Shown in pieces: positions 26,111 to 33,610 of a DNA stretch of 64,000 nt. A program made the position numbers and the translations under genes. The stretch covers positions 310,001 through 374,000 of the forward strand of contig CALMNL010000003.1 of NCBI GenBank assembly GCA_937868765.1, in the 5' to 3' direction. The notes beneath the pieces are model-generated. The model worked only from the letters and a program-made list of their open reading frames with translations. It did no database searches and was not told the origin of the DNA. This DNA comes from an uncultured Desulfatitalea sp. Lineage in GTDB: Bacteria > Desulfobacterota > Desulfobacteria > Desulfobacterales > Desulfosarcinaceae. Every line of letters starts with the position of its first letter. Within the stretch, counting starts at the first letter, position 1.

Positions 26111-27535
26111 ATGACGATGCCATCTGAAATTGCCTTGCCTGAGAAGGTTCGTTCGGTCCACCTGGTTGCCATCTGTGGGACGGCCATGGGGGCTTTGGCG
26201 TGTATGCTCAAAGAGATGGGATATGAAGTCACCGGCTCGGACCAGCATGTCTATCCCCCCATGAGCGATTTCTTGAGGGCGAAAGGCATCCAGATCTTTG
26301 AGGGCTTTCATACGGACCACCTGGTTCTTCGACCTGACCTGGTGGTGGTGGGCAATGCGGTCTCCAGGGAAAATCCGGAAGCCAAGGCCATGCTCTCGAT
26401 GGGGTTGCCCTACTGCTCCATGCCCCAGGCCATCAACCGGTTCGCGGCAGCCGGCAAACGGCAAATCGTCATAACAGGGACCCATGGCAAAACCACCACC
26501 TCATCTTTTATCGCCTGGTTGTTGCACTGCGCCCAGATGGATCCATCGTTCTTGATCGGCGGCATACTTGCCGATTTCAACAGCAACTACCGGGTCGGCA
26601 GGGGCAATTGGATCGTTCTGGAGGGCGATGAATACGATACCGCGTTTTTCGACAAGGGCGCCAAGTTTTTTCATTACACACCGGATGTGGCCGTCCTCAC
26701 GGGCATCGAATTTGACCATGCCGATATCTTCAAGGATCTGGATGCCGTCAAGCAAACCTTCGGCAAGTTCATGAAGGCGCTGCCCGTTGCGTCGAAGCTG
26801 ATCGCCTTCGACGCTGATGAGAACATTGCCGAATTGCTGCCGGCGGTGAATGCCCGCCTTGTGAGTTATGGCAAGCATCCTGAAACTGAATGGACGCTTG
26901 GAGAGGTGCGCGTCGCGCCGCCATTTACCTATTTCAGGGTGTTTCACCATGGGCAACCCCACGGAAATTATCGCACCCGGATGATCGGGCAGCATAATTT
27001 GAGCAACCTGCTCGCCGGCATGGCCGTGGCCGATTGCCTCAATATCGATGACGCCGTGGTTGCCCACGCCCTGGAAAACTTTAAGGGGGTGCGGCGGCGT
27101 CAGGAGGTGCGTGGCATCAAGAACGATATGGTGGTCATCGATGACTTCGCCCATCACCCCACCGCCGTTCGCGAAACCATCCAGGCCGTCAAGTCTTTCT
27201 ACACAGATCGCCGGTTGGTGGCGGTATTTGAGCCGCGCACCAACTCCAGTCGACGCGATGTCTTCCAAGCGGTTTACCCCACATGCTTCGACGGTGCCGA
27301 TCTGATCTGTATTCGTCAAGCACCGTTGCTTGAAAAAATTCCCGAGGGGCATCGCTTTTCTTCACGCCGCCTGGTAGACGATCTGAACGCTTTGGGCAAA
27401 AAGGCGCTCTTCTTCGAGGATACCGATGCCATCATCGAACATCTACGTCACCAGGCCAAGCCCGGAGATGTTCTGCTCATCATGTCCAACGGCGGTTTCG
27501 ACAATATTCATGCCAGATTGCTCGAGGTATTATAA
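26111..27535 (+). CDS. mpl: UDP-MurNAc : L-Ala-gamma-D-Glu-meso-DAP ligase (murein recycling)
   Basis: 474 residues, a Mur-ligase-family enzyme that reattaches recycled tripeptide to UDP-MurNAc. The N domain reads VHLVAICGTAMGALACMLKEMGYEVTGSD. The ATP loop is IVITGTHGKTTTSSFIAWLLH. The core includes VLEGDEYDTAFFDKGAKF, TGIEFDHADIFKDLDAV, IGQHNLSNLLAGMAVAD and the C-domain DDFAHHPTAVRETIQA. The EYDTAFFDK segment is typical of Mpl rather than MurC. AAGAGG precedes the ATG at 26111 by 8 bases; ATGs at 26105 and 26117 are alternatives. Confidence 0.94.
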   Translation: MTMPSEIALPEKVRSVHLVAICGTAMGALACMLKEMGYEVTGSDQHVYPPMSDFLRAKGIQIFEGFHTDHLVLRPDLVVVGNAVSRENPEAKAMLSMGLPYCSMPQAINRFAAAGKRQIVITGTHGKTTTSSFIAWLLHCAQMDPSFLIGGILADFNSNYRVGRGNWIVLEGDEYDTAFFDKGAKFFHYTPDVAVLTGIEFDHADIFKDLDAVKQTFGKFMKALPVASKLIAFDADENIAELLPAVNARLVSYGKHPETEWTLGEVRVAPPFTYFRVFHHGQPHGNYRTRMIGQHNLSNLLAGMAVADCLNIDDAVVAHALENFKGVRRRQEVRGIKNDMVVIDDFAHHPTAVRETIQAVKSFYTDRRLVAVFEPRTNSSRRDVFQAVYPTCFDGADLICIRQAPLLEKIPEGHRFSSRRLVDDLNALGKKALFFEDTDAIIEHLRHQAKPGDVLLIMSNGGFDNIHARLLEVL

Positions 27536-27607
27536 TCAAGATGGATAGGGCTCTGCGGTCACCTTGGCGATTATCCAAGCGGCCTATCAATACTTAAAGG
27601 AACGGAC

Positions 27608-28525
27608 GTGAAAGGGGAAATTCTCGCTCAACTTCAAGCGGCCGATGTGGTCTCCGGTGAAAGTCTAAGCCAGCTATTGGGTGTATCCCGTGTGGCTGTG
27701 TGGAAGCATATTCGCCAGCTGCAGGAACTCGGGTACGAAATCGAAGCGAGTTCAAAGGGGTATCGGTTACGTAGTGCACCGGATGCCCCTTTCCCGTGGG
27801 TTTTTGGCCAGCGTGCCGCCCAGGTGCACTATTTTCCTGAAACGAGTTCCACAATGGATATTGCCATGGAGATGGCTCGCCAGGGATGCCCGAATTTCAC
27901 CATTGTCGTGGCCGAACGGCAAACCAAGGGCCGGGGTAGGCTGCAACGCTCCTGGCACTCCGAGCGCGGTGGACTCTATTTTACGATGGTGTTGCGCCCT
28001 AGAATGCCCTTGGCCCTGGCACCGCTGATAAACCTTGCGGCTTCTGTGGATCTTGCCATGACCTTGGACGCACTGTATGGCATTCAAGCCCGGCTCAAAT
28101 GGCCCAATGATGTGCTTGTGGAAGGCCGCAAGCTGGCAGGCATACTATCCCAGATGGCGGCCGAAACAGATCGCATTGAATACGTAAATGTCGGCATCGG
28201 CGTCAATGTGCATAATGATACGAGCCAGGTCGATCCCCCAGCTATTTCCACCGCTCGTTTGACAAGTGAACCAGTTTCGCGGGCTGAAATCCTGGCGCAC
28301 TTCTGGGAGCGGTTTGAGCGACGCCTGGCGACGGGACGCTGGTCCGATGTGGTAGCCGAATGGAAATCCCGCTCGGCGACACTGGGCCTCTTCGTGCGGG
28401 TCCAAACGCTTTACGAGCTTTACGAGGGACGAGCCGTGGATGTGGAAAATAACGGGGGGCTCATCTTGGAAAAAGCCGATGGAACTCGCATGACGATTGT
28501 TTATGGCGACTGTTTTCACCCGTGA
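27608..28525 (+). CDS. birA: Biotin-protein ligase / biotin operon repressor
   Basis: 305 residues beginning with GTG after AAAGGAACGGAC. An N-terminal winged helix (SLSQLLGVSRVAVWKHIRQLQELGYEIEASSKGYRL) is followed by the catalytic core TSSTMDIAMEMARQG, ERQTKGRGRLQRSW (biotinyl-AMP loop, GRGR), GGLYFTMVLRP, KWPNDVLVEGRKLAGIL and a short SH3-like C domain. Having the HTH suggests it also represses biotin genes when charged with biotinyl-5'-AMP. It lies 72 bp after mpl on the same strand. Confidence 0.95.
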   Translation: MKGEILAQLQAADVVSGESLSQLLGVSRVAVWKHIRQLQELGYEIEASSKGYRLRSAPDAPFPWVFGQRAAQVHYFPETSSTMDIAMEMARQGCPNFTIVVAERQTKGRGRLQRSWHSERGGLYFTMVLRPRMPLALAPLINLAASVDLAMTLDALYGIQARLKWPNDVLVEGRKLAGILSQMAAETDRIEYVNVGIGVNVHNDTSQVDPPAISTARLTSEPVSRAEILAHFWERFERRLATGRWSDVVAEWKSRSATLGLFVRVQTLYELYEGRAVDVENNGGLILEKADGTRMTIVYGDCFHP

Positions 28526-28569
28526 TCCTAAGCGGCTATAATATGATTACGTGTTAACTGATTTTTTGT

Positions 28570-28598
28570 TTGACATCATTGCAAGTTGAAGGTAAAAG
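28570..28598 (+). promoter_or_regulatory. Promoter of the tRNA-Lys/tRNA-Glu unit
   Basis: TTGACA (28570-28575), a 17-bp spacer and TAAAAG (28593-28598) lie 16 bp before the tRNA-Lys 5' end. The -35 is perfect; the -10 is partial. Confidence 0.55.
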
Positions 28599-28614
28599 GC
28601 GGTTTTTCAAATGG

Positions 28615-28690
28615 GGGCCGTTAACTCAGGAGGTAGAGTATCTGCCTTTTAAGCAGAGAGTCGTTGGTTCGAGTCCAACACGGCCCACCA
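28615..28690 (+). tRNA. tRNA-Lys (anticodon UUU)
   Basis: A complete cloverleaf: acceptor GGGCCGT/ACGGCCC, anticodon stem TCTGC/GCAGA with loop CTTTTAA (UUU), T arm GTTGGTTCGAGTCCAAC, encoded CCA. It is the second lysine isoacceptor of the window and shares its acceptor and T stems with the CUU gene at 19960. Confidence 0.97.
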
Positions 28691-28786
28691 GCTTGCTGTA
28701 GGTGAAAAAAGCCGCTTTCTACCCGGGCTCCTTGAGAAGTACATTCGGGGGTAGGGCTGAAAGCTAAAGCGATAGAAATGGTTTCC

Positions 28787-28864
28787 GTCCCCATCGTCTA
28801 GCCCGGCCCAGGACACCGGCCTTTCACGCCGGCGACAGGGGTTCGAATCCCCTTGGGGACGCCA
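28787..28864 (+). tRNA. tRNA-Glu (anticodon UUC)
   Basis: Acceptor GTCCCCA/TGGGGAC, anticodon stem CCGGC/GCCGG with loop CTTTCAC (UUC), T arm AGGGGTTCGAATCCCCT, discriminator G and encoded CCA. Probably co-transcribed with tRNA-Lys 96 bp upstream. Confidence 0.97.
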
Positions 28865-28876
28865 CTCATATACAGG

Positions 28877-28912
28877 AAAGGGTTGCCAGCGACGGCAACC
28901 CTTTTCCTTTTT
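28877..28912 (+). terminator. Intrinsic terminator after tRNA-Glu
   Basis: AAAGGGTTGCC (28877-28887) pairs with GGCAACCCTTT (28894-28904) and runs into TTCCTTTTT. Confidence 0.88.
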
Positions 28913-29067
28913 GAACGCTCCGTTCTTGAGCGCTCCGCTCACTGCGATCAATAGTGGCCTCATCGGCAGGGGCTATTCATCTACCCGGAAAACTGTTAAC
29001 ATGATCCCATAAAGACAACTTTGAGCCCATTGGCAGATCAAATAACCAATCCAAAAGGACGAAGCTC

Positions 29068-29604
29068 ATGGCGCAAATCGTCCATATCTCCGCATACCGT
29101 GAACAAAGTGCGATACGGGCGGGCTATAAAGTCTGGCGCCGCAGTTTCAAGGAAGATTTCAGCAGACAGACCCGACTCGAAGACTTGGGCCCATATATGC
29201 TGGGCAGACTGGCCGATCCGGCGGAGCCTTGCGAATTGTTGTACTATCCTCTGATATTGGGATTTTTAGGCCACGATGCGAACCAGTCTTTCGAGGCCTT
29301 GGAAAATAAAATTCAAATTCAGGTGGTGGACATCCATCTGTTTCTCGCCGATCAAGTGAGATTTGAGATGATGCGCCGCATGGGGTGGCTCGCCCGCTTC
29401 GACACGGGGCAATATCCATTGTTCGACATGGTGCGCCGTTTCGACGCGATCAGGGAGCGGGCCCAACAAATGCCCCCACTTTTGGCTGAAACCCACGCGG
29501 GTCACGCGGAATACAGAGCCCTGGTCCCCCGCGACCAGCAAGTATTCATTCGTCGCCTTTTTCCTTCGGCACTCGAAGCTTTCAAACGACAGTTCCTGGG
29601 ATGA
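29068..29604 (+). CDS. Conserved-looking hypothetical protein
   Basis: 178 residues, no signal peptide or membrane helix. It reads as a soluble, largely helical protein: FLGHDANQSFEALENKIQIQVVDIHLFLADQVRFEMMRRMGWL and a C-terminal DQQVFIRRLFPSALEAFKRQF. Charged and hydrophobic residues alternate as in a folded domain, and GC and codon usage match neighbours. AAAAGGACG stands 9 bases before the ATG. I do not recognise a family. It is convergent with ihfA, with 8 bp between stops. Confidence 0.7.
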   Translation: MAQIVHISAYREQSAIRAGYKVWRRSFKEDFSRQTRLEDLGPYMLGRLADPAEPCELLYYPLILGFLGHDANQSFEALENKIQIQVVDIHLFLADQVRFEMMRRMGWLARFDTGQYPLFDMVRRFDAIRERAQQMPPLLAETHAGHAEYRALVPRDQQVFIRRLFPSALEAFKRQFLG

Positions 29605-29612
29605 GAGACCTG

Positions 29613-29906
29613 TTAAGCGGCAGTTCGAGAGCCGTTTACCCGATCCCTCAATTTGCCGGAGCACTTGAAGGTTACCACCTTTCGCTGCCTCAGGATCAAG
29701 TCTTCTCCTGTGGCGGGGTTGCGGCCGCGGCGGGGTCGCTTCGCTTTGACACAGAACTTGCCGAATCCCGATACCAGGACATCATCGCCCTGGGATAGCG
29801 TCCCCTTGATGATCTCGAGCAGCGATTCGACAACCTCAACCGATTTTTTCTTGGTGAAGCCCAGATCGTTTACCTTGTTTACAATATCATTTTTTGTCAG
29901 TGCCAT
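29613..29906 (-). CDS. ihfA: Integration host factor alpha-type HU/IHF protein
   Basis: 97 residues. MALTKNDIVNKVNDLGFTKKKSVEVVESLLEIIKGTLSQGDDVLVSGFGKFCVKAKRPRRGRNPATGEDL (read in parts) carries the HU/IHF signature GFGKF...RxGRNPxTGE, and GRNPATGEDLILRQRKVVTFKCSGKLRDRVN is IHF-alpha-like. It bends DNA at sigma-54 promoters, origins and recombination sites, all of which appear in this window. AGGAGG precedes the ATG. The RPRRGRNP DNA-minor-groove proline is present. Confidence 0.94.
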   Translation of the reverse strand: MALTKNDIVNKVNDLGFTKKKSVEVVESLLEIIKGTLSQGDDVLVSGFGKFCVKAKRPRRGRNPATGEDLILRQRKVVTFKCSGKLRDRVNGSRTAA

Positions 29907-29978
29907 AAGACCTCCTCAGCGCCCCCTTGGCTGCCCGAGAATTCGCCCTCGTTACCTGCAGGGAGGCCAAAATCGAAA

Positions 29979-30110
29979 TTACTCCTGCTTGGGGCCGGCC
30001 TCTTCTTTCGAATCAGGGGCGAATTCTTCAAACTTTTGAACGATGGCGTCAATTTTTTTTGAAATCTGATCAATCTCTGCCTTCAGGTCATTATCGTCGA
30101 GCTCTTTCAT
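29979..30110 (-). CDS. 43-residue acidic coiled-coil-like small protein
   Basis: A short ORF just upstream of ihfA: MKELDDNDLKAEIDQISKKI, then DAIVQKFEEFAPDSKEEAGP and KQE. Heptad-like spacing (L-I-I-I-I-V-F) suggests a short coiled coil. ACAGGAA lies 1-7 bases before the ATG. It ends 72 bp before the ihfA start on the same strand. I cannot assign a function, and its size leaves some doubt. Confidence 0.5.
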   Translation of the reverse strand: MKELDDNDLKAEIDQISKKIDAIVQKFEEFAPDSKEEAGPKQE

Positions 30111-30190
30111 TTCCTGTCCCTTGTCCGATGTTCGTCATAACCAGATCTATTGGCACGGCCGGCACTATAACGTTCACCGACCGGGCTTCA

Positions 30191-30532
30191 TCAACGAGGA
30201 TAGATGCCGCGGTGGTATAGATAGTCGTAGTAATACGTCTGGTACTCTTCTTCTTCAGTGGCTGCTCCATCGGGTTTGGCCTGGTCTTGCTGGGTGGAAG
30301 GCTGTTGGCCGTTCAGCCAGAGGTTGCGCGAATATGCATAAAGCACATCCTTGAGCAGCTGAGGGTTCTCCACGATTTCGGGATTATTGACGATGAACTG
30401 GTGCGTGGCCTCGATCACCGCGCGCGCGTTGCGGACATACTCGGTGTCATCCAAGTGGTCCTCAATGCTCACTGCATGCAGGTGGTTGAGGATCGTTTTG
30501 ACAGTTCCTTCAATGGCGTCAATGCATTTCAT
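30191..30532 (-). CDS. Hypothetical protein with acidic/tyrosine-rich tail
   Basis: 113 residues beginning MKCIDAIEGTVKTILNHLHA. A helical N-terminal domain (DDTEYVRNARAVIEATHQFIVNNPEIVENPQLLKDVLYAYSRNLWLNGQ) is followed by a low-complexity tail (QQPSTQQDQAKPDGAATEEEE) and YQTYYYDYLYHRGIYPR. The start at 30532 is chosen because GAGG lies 6 bases upstream; the ATG at 30547 lacks a site. No family is recognised. It is the last chromosomal gene before tRNA-Thr and the island. Confidence 0.6.
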   Translation of the reverse strand: MKCIDAIEGTVKTILNHLHAVSIEDHLDDTEYVRNARAVIEATHQFIVNNPEIVENPQLLKDVLYAYSRNLWLNGQQPSTQQDQAKPDGAATEEEEYQTYYYDYLYHRGIYPR

Positions 30533-30784
30533 TGAAACCTCATGCAAAAATCGCTATATGCATGCTCGAGCGGCCCGTCTTTCATGCGAAGTCCAGACGG
30601 GCCGCAATTTCAAGTGAAAAGTCGGGTATACGTTGTTTGGGAATGATTTCATATAGATGGAACATATACGCAACCGGTCATAGTGTCAAGCCAACAAATA
30701 TGTTGAAGATGGGCTGTACGAAGTGGATTACTCAGGGTACTGGGAAAAATCCCGGTGATGTTTATCGCGAAGCGGGATGTTTTG

Positions 30785-30860
30785 TGGAGCCGGCGCGCGG
30801 AGTCGAACCGCGGACCTGCTGATTACGAATCAGCTGCTCTACCTGCTGAGCTACGCCGGC
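30785..30860 (-). tRNA. tRNA-Thr (anticodon CGU), island attachment site
   Basis: The minus strand gives acceptor GCCGGCG/CGCCGGC, D arm AGCTCAGCAGGTAGAGC, anticodon stem GCTGA/TCAGC with loop TTCGTAA (CGU) and T arm GCGGTTCGACTCCGC; CCA is encoded. Its 5' half through the anticodon loop is repeated exactly 5.4 kb away at 36208-36246, marking a site-specific integration event. Confidence 0.95.
30822..30860. repeat. Direct repeat, left copy (5' half of tRNA-Thr)
   Basis: 39 bp identical to 36208-36246, starting ATTACGAATCAGCTGC and ending CTACGCCGGC. This copy is part of the intact tRNA. Confidence 0.93.
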
Positions 30861-30875
30861 ATTCACGCGAAAAGC

Positions 30876-30905
30876 CTTATACAGTAGGATGTTACGGCCG
30901 GTCAA
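30876..30905 (-). promoter_or_regulatory. Promoter of tRNA-Thr(CGU)
   Basis: The minus strand has TTGACC (30900-30905) and TATAAG (30876-30881), spacing 18 (17 if GTATAA is taken), 15 bp before the tRNA. It lies on the island side of the repeat. Confidence 0.6.
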
Positions 30906-30945
30906 GCTGTTTTTCCAAATGTATCAAAAAGTGCTCGAAATGCCC

Positions 30946-30993
30946 AAATTGTCCGTTTTGGACGGACAAATCCGGACAAAATCCGGACAATTT
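30946..30993. repeat. Cluster of GGACAA repeats at the island's left end
   Basis: GGACAA occurs in direct orientation at 30964, 30974 and 30985, at 10-11-bp spacing (one helical turn). An inverted copy TTGTCC is at 30949. The outer copies form an inverted repeat AAATTGTCCG / CGGACAATTT (30946-30955, 30984-30993). The arrangement resembles arm-type recombinase, excisionase or repressor binding sites near an attachment site. Confidence 0.6.
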
Positions 30994-31180
30994 AGACCCC
31001 GCCCGACAACCCCGGTATCCCCTCCAGGAATGCCTCGGCTACGGCCCGGACACTTTTGATGTCGTGCTGTTTGATCCAATCCAGCGTGACTCCCTTCGGG
31101 GAGGATGGCAGGTCGGTCCCGAGCAAGTCGGCAATGAACTCTATCCTCTGCTCCATCGCTGTCGTTTCATTACAGGCCAT
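30992..31180 (-). CDS. 62-residue hypothetical protein in island
   Basis: Starts MACNETTAMEQRIEFIADLL and continues GTDLPSSPKGVTLDWIKQHD, a short helical protein without cysteine clusters. A strong AAAAGGAGGGAATC site precedes the ATG at 31180, which favours it over the longer in-frame ORF reaching 31372 inside the SDR gene. The reading frame runs into the GGACAA repeat cluster at its 3' end. Function is unknown. Confidence 0.55.
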   Translation of the reverse strand: MACNETTAMEQRIEFIADLLGTDLPSSPKGVTLDWIKQHDIKSVRAVAEAFLEGIPGLSGGV

Positions 31181-31290
31181 GATTCCCTCCTTTTGAGTCG
31201 GAGAAAAGCATGCCAGAAAGTGTAAACGATGTCCTGACATTGTACCATCATCTCGTTCACGGTTATTGGAAAGGACAATTGTGAGCGCCC

Positions 31291-32130
31291 TCACATCCAA
31301 GGCACAACTTCCCGATGCCGTACCAGCTCTCCATAGGGGGTATCCGTACCGGCCGGAAGAGTAGCCAGCCATACCACATCAACCGCTGCTTGGGCCGGAC
31401 TCTGCGCCGCCGACATATCCTTGAACCATGGTCGCGACGCCTCTGTATCCACCAATCCCGGACAAACGGCATTGATCAAAATTCCTCTCCTTGATGCCTC
31501 GTCCCTCATCTGGCGGGCCATGATCTTGATCGAGGCAACTTGGGCGATCTTTGAGGGTACATTGATCCATTCCGGCCACTGGTGGTCCTTTGCCTGGCCA
31601 GCTTCCACGAGAGCCACATATTTGTCCATCAGTTCCTCGATATCCTCAAGCGAACGGGTCGAGACATCGAATCCTTCATGGAGGCTCGGCGGCAGGTTGC
31701 GTAATGAACCGAATGAGCTTGCTACAACAATAAAACGCACATTGTCCCGCAAAAGCGCTCCGAAGGCGCGGATTATCCGGTAAGTACCATGGTTGTTCGT
31801 ATTGACGAACAGCTTGACCTGTTCGGCCTGGGGAATGTCGGGAGAGATCCGGGCTGCAGCGTTGGATATGACGATATCGACTCCACCATGGCGTGTTCTG
31901 ATCGTTTCGGCCAAGGCGGCCACACTCGCATCGTCGGTAACATCGAGCAAATGGAACATTGGCGAGAGGCCTCGTTCGCGTAGCTGGCGCACGGCCTCCT
32001 CGCCACGCGCGGCATTACGAGCTGTAAGGTAGACAGAGGAGTTCGGACCGGAGCTTTTGCAGAGGCCCTCTACGAGGGCGAAGCCTAACCCCTGATTTGA
32101 TCCTGTTACAATAGCGACCTTGGGATTCAT
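31291..32130 (-). CDS. Short-chain dehydrogenase/reductase, carbonyl-reductase-like, catalytic Tyr replaced
   Basis: 279 residues with a Rossmann cofactor motif VAIVTGSNQGLGFALVEGL (TGxxxGxG). The LTARNAARGEEAVRQL basic residues favour NADP(H), and the VISNAAARI strand replaces NNAG. The overall layout, ending LPAGTDTPYGELVRHREVVPW, matches the carbonyl reductase (CBR1) group. The active-site YxxxK reads N190-V-P-S-K194: Lys is kept but the catalytic Tyr is Asn. The Ser in VVASSFGSL is kept. Reductase activity is therefore doubtful. GC content is near that of the core genome, unlike the next genes. Confidence 0.85.
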   Translation of the reverse strand: MNPKVAIVTGSNQGLGFALVEGLCKSSGPNSSVYLTARNAARGEEAVRQLRERGLSPMFHLLDVTDDASVAALAETIRTRHGGVDIVISNAAARISPDIPQAEQVKLFVNTNNHGTYRIIRAFGALLRDNVRFIVVASSFGSLRNLPPSLHEGFDVSTRSLEDIEELMDKYVALVEAGQAKDHQWPEWINVPSKIAQVASIKIMARQMRDEASRRGILINAVCPGLVDTEASRPWFKDMSAAQSPAQAAVDVVWLATLPAGTDTPYGELVRHREVVPWM

Positions 32131-32141
32131 AAGAGAGGCTC

Positions 32142-32831
32142 CTATACGTTATGATAGTAGAGGCATCTTTCTTTTCTGCACCCGTGAGGATGTCTTTCCG
32201 AATCTTTGCAAATTATTTCGGCCTTTGGTTCAGGCAATCTGATCTGAAGATTCGCTTTTAAAAAATTTTGTGCGATTTCAATTGATTTTCTGGCGTATGC
32301 CTTGCAGCAGCTCGGGCCTGTCAGTTCCGCAATGCCTCTGACGATTTCCGAAACCGCAAGCATTGTCGTCTTCTGCTCTTTATCCGTACCGCATCTGGAA
32401 CCCAGAATTACCGAAAAACAGGCCCCCAAAGCAGGAGTAATGCCGCAAATGCCGGTCAATCCGCAATATCCGCCAACGGCCTGCCGCTGGGTCCTTTTAT
32501 AGACTTCATCTATCATGCTCTCAGATATTTTAAGTGATCCCTCATTTTTCACTGCTGTAATGAATGCGCCTGCAGCCATGAAGGCATGGTGGCAGCCCAG
32601 CATCGGAATTTTCTGAGAGCTGATGATCATCTCAAAGATTTCGGGCGGATCTGAGGAATCAGTTTCAGAGCATAATTTCCTGGTTAATAGTACAGATTGA
32701 TAATTGTGACAGTCATCGCAGACATGATGACCGTTCGGACATCGTATCAGAGCATCGAAATTTTTCTGACAATATGCACATTGCACTCTGATTTCATTAT
32801 TCAGATATTCGAGAGCAGTACCGCATACCAT
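32142..32831 (-). CDS. DUF5714 family protein, possibly 5'-truncated
   Basis: 229 residues, a Cys-rich protein with a zinc-ribbon N-terminus (VCGTALEYLNNEIRVQCAYCQKNF...CPNGHHVCDDCH) and a helical C domain (GGYCGLTGICGITPALGACFSVILGS, ELTGPSCCKAYARKSIEIA). This is the DUF5714 architecture seen in anaerobes and archaea, sometimes fused to methyltransferases; function is unknown. The only ATG (32831) falls inside the first CxxC: the codon before it is Cys, and the frame stays open upstream to a stop near 32938 without ATG/GTG/TTG. No ribosome binding site is seen. The region is A/T-rich. Confidence 0.75.
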   Translation of the reverse strand: MVCGTALEYLNNEIRVQCAYCQKNFDALIRCPNGHHVCDDCHNYQSVLLTRKLCSETDSSDPPEIFEMIISSQKIPMLGCHHAFMAAGAFITAVKNEGSLKISESMIDEVYKRTQRQAVGGYCGLTGICGITPALGACFSVILGSRCGTDKEQKTTMLAVSEIVRGIAELTGPSCCKAYARKSIEIAQNFLKANLQIRLPEPKAEIICKDSERHPHGCRKERCLYYHNV

Positions 32832-33062
32832 GCAATTTTCAGGTGATAAGCTATCGCTTTTTATAGAATCTGAAGTCTTGTGCCCCGTCTGACCAGACGG
32901 TTTTTCCTCAGGGGCTCAACAACTCTTATTTGGGATGTTGAATTGTATTTCTTTCATATTTCGCATTTTTATTCTGGAATTCTTTTGTATAGGAGCGGTG
33001 AAACGGCGTCGGGAGCATCGAATAATTGTGAGAAGATCTTATTAAAATGATTTATTCTTCTT
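32832..33062. other. A/T-rich gap between DUF5714 and DinB-like genes
   Basis: No gene is supported. On the minus strand ATTCAAC followed 31 bases later by GTTGAGC matches the outer R-box pattern of integron attC sites (RYYYAAC...GTTRRRY), but the spacing is too short for a normal site. Confidence 0.3.
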
Positions 33063-33587
33063 TTAGATGTTCGTATTTATGTGATCTAAGTGGCATTTCT
33101 CATGAATCCCGTCAAAAAAAAGCCATTCATAAAAGTTCATTGATCCTATGAAGGGATGTGCAGCCTTCATGGAGCTGCAATCAAATTTCTTGCAATCTTG
33201 AAAATATCCATCAATTTGGATAGATACGTCCGTCATCATCTCCAACATCTGTTCTTTTGAGAACTCATTGCTTGGCTCGGTTCCCGGCATGGGCAATTCA
33301 GGCATTTTCTCATAAGTGATTTTCTGGAAGAAATTTCGGACGGGTATTTCTGTGATTGAAACTTCTTTCTCTAAATGGATTTCATGACACAGATTTGATA
33401 GAATTTCTTTTATACCTTTTTTAACTAGGTAGATATGATGACATTCTTCTGAAGGTGACCAACTTTTTTCGTCGTGTTTCCTTTTAAATACATTTGGATC
33501 TATTCGATTTATTATTTCTTTGAACTTTCTCCGGTTCTCTGAAAACAAGCTTTCAATATCATCGATTTTCATGGTTGGTCTGGCCAT
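33063..33587 (-). CDS. DinB-like four-helix metalloprotein
   Basis: 174 residues of the DinB/YfiT-like superfamily. An N-terminal helix (IESLFSENRRKFKEIINRI) is followed by KSWSPSEECHHIYLVKKGIKEIL, whose His is the first metal ligand. The C-terminal NFYEWLFFDGIHEKCHLDHI supplies the HxxxH pair. Bacillithiol- or mycothiol-type transferases use this fold, but substrate is unknown. The ATG directly abuts AAGGAG, so initiation could occur at the in-frame ATG 15 bases later. It lies 23 bp after rpiB in very A/T-rich DNA. Confidence 0.75.
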   Translation of the reverse strand: MARPTMKIDDIESLFSENRRKFKEIINRIDPNVFKRKHDEKSWSPSEECHHIYLVKKGIKEILSNLCHEIHLEKEVSITEIPVRNFFQKITYEKMPELPMPGTEPSNEFSKEQMLEMMTDVSIQIDGYFQDCKKFDCSSMKAAHPFIGSMNFYEWLFFDGIHEKCHLDHINTNI

Positions 33588-33610
33588 CTCCTTTTTACAA
33601 TCAATGATGA

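Noticed and set aside
30946-30993. GGACAA repeats as a CRISPR array
   Set aside because: Repeats are 6-10 bp with 4-bp spacing, far too short for CRISPR; no cas genes are present in the window.
32888-32938. Short attC site before the DUF5714 gene (ATTCAAC...GTTGAGC)
   Set aside because: The R boxes fit the pattern but the element is only about 31 bases, below the size of known attC sites, with no internal arms.
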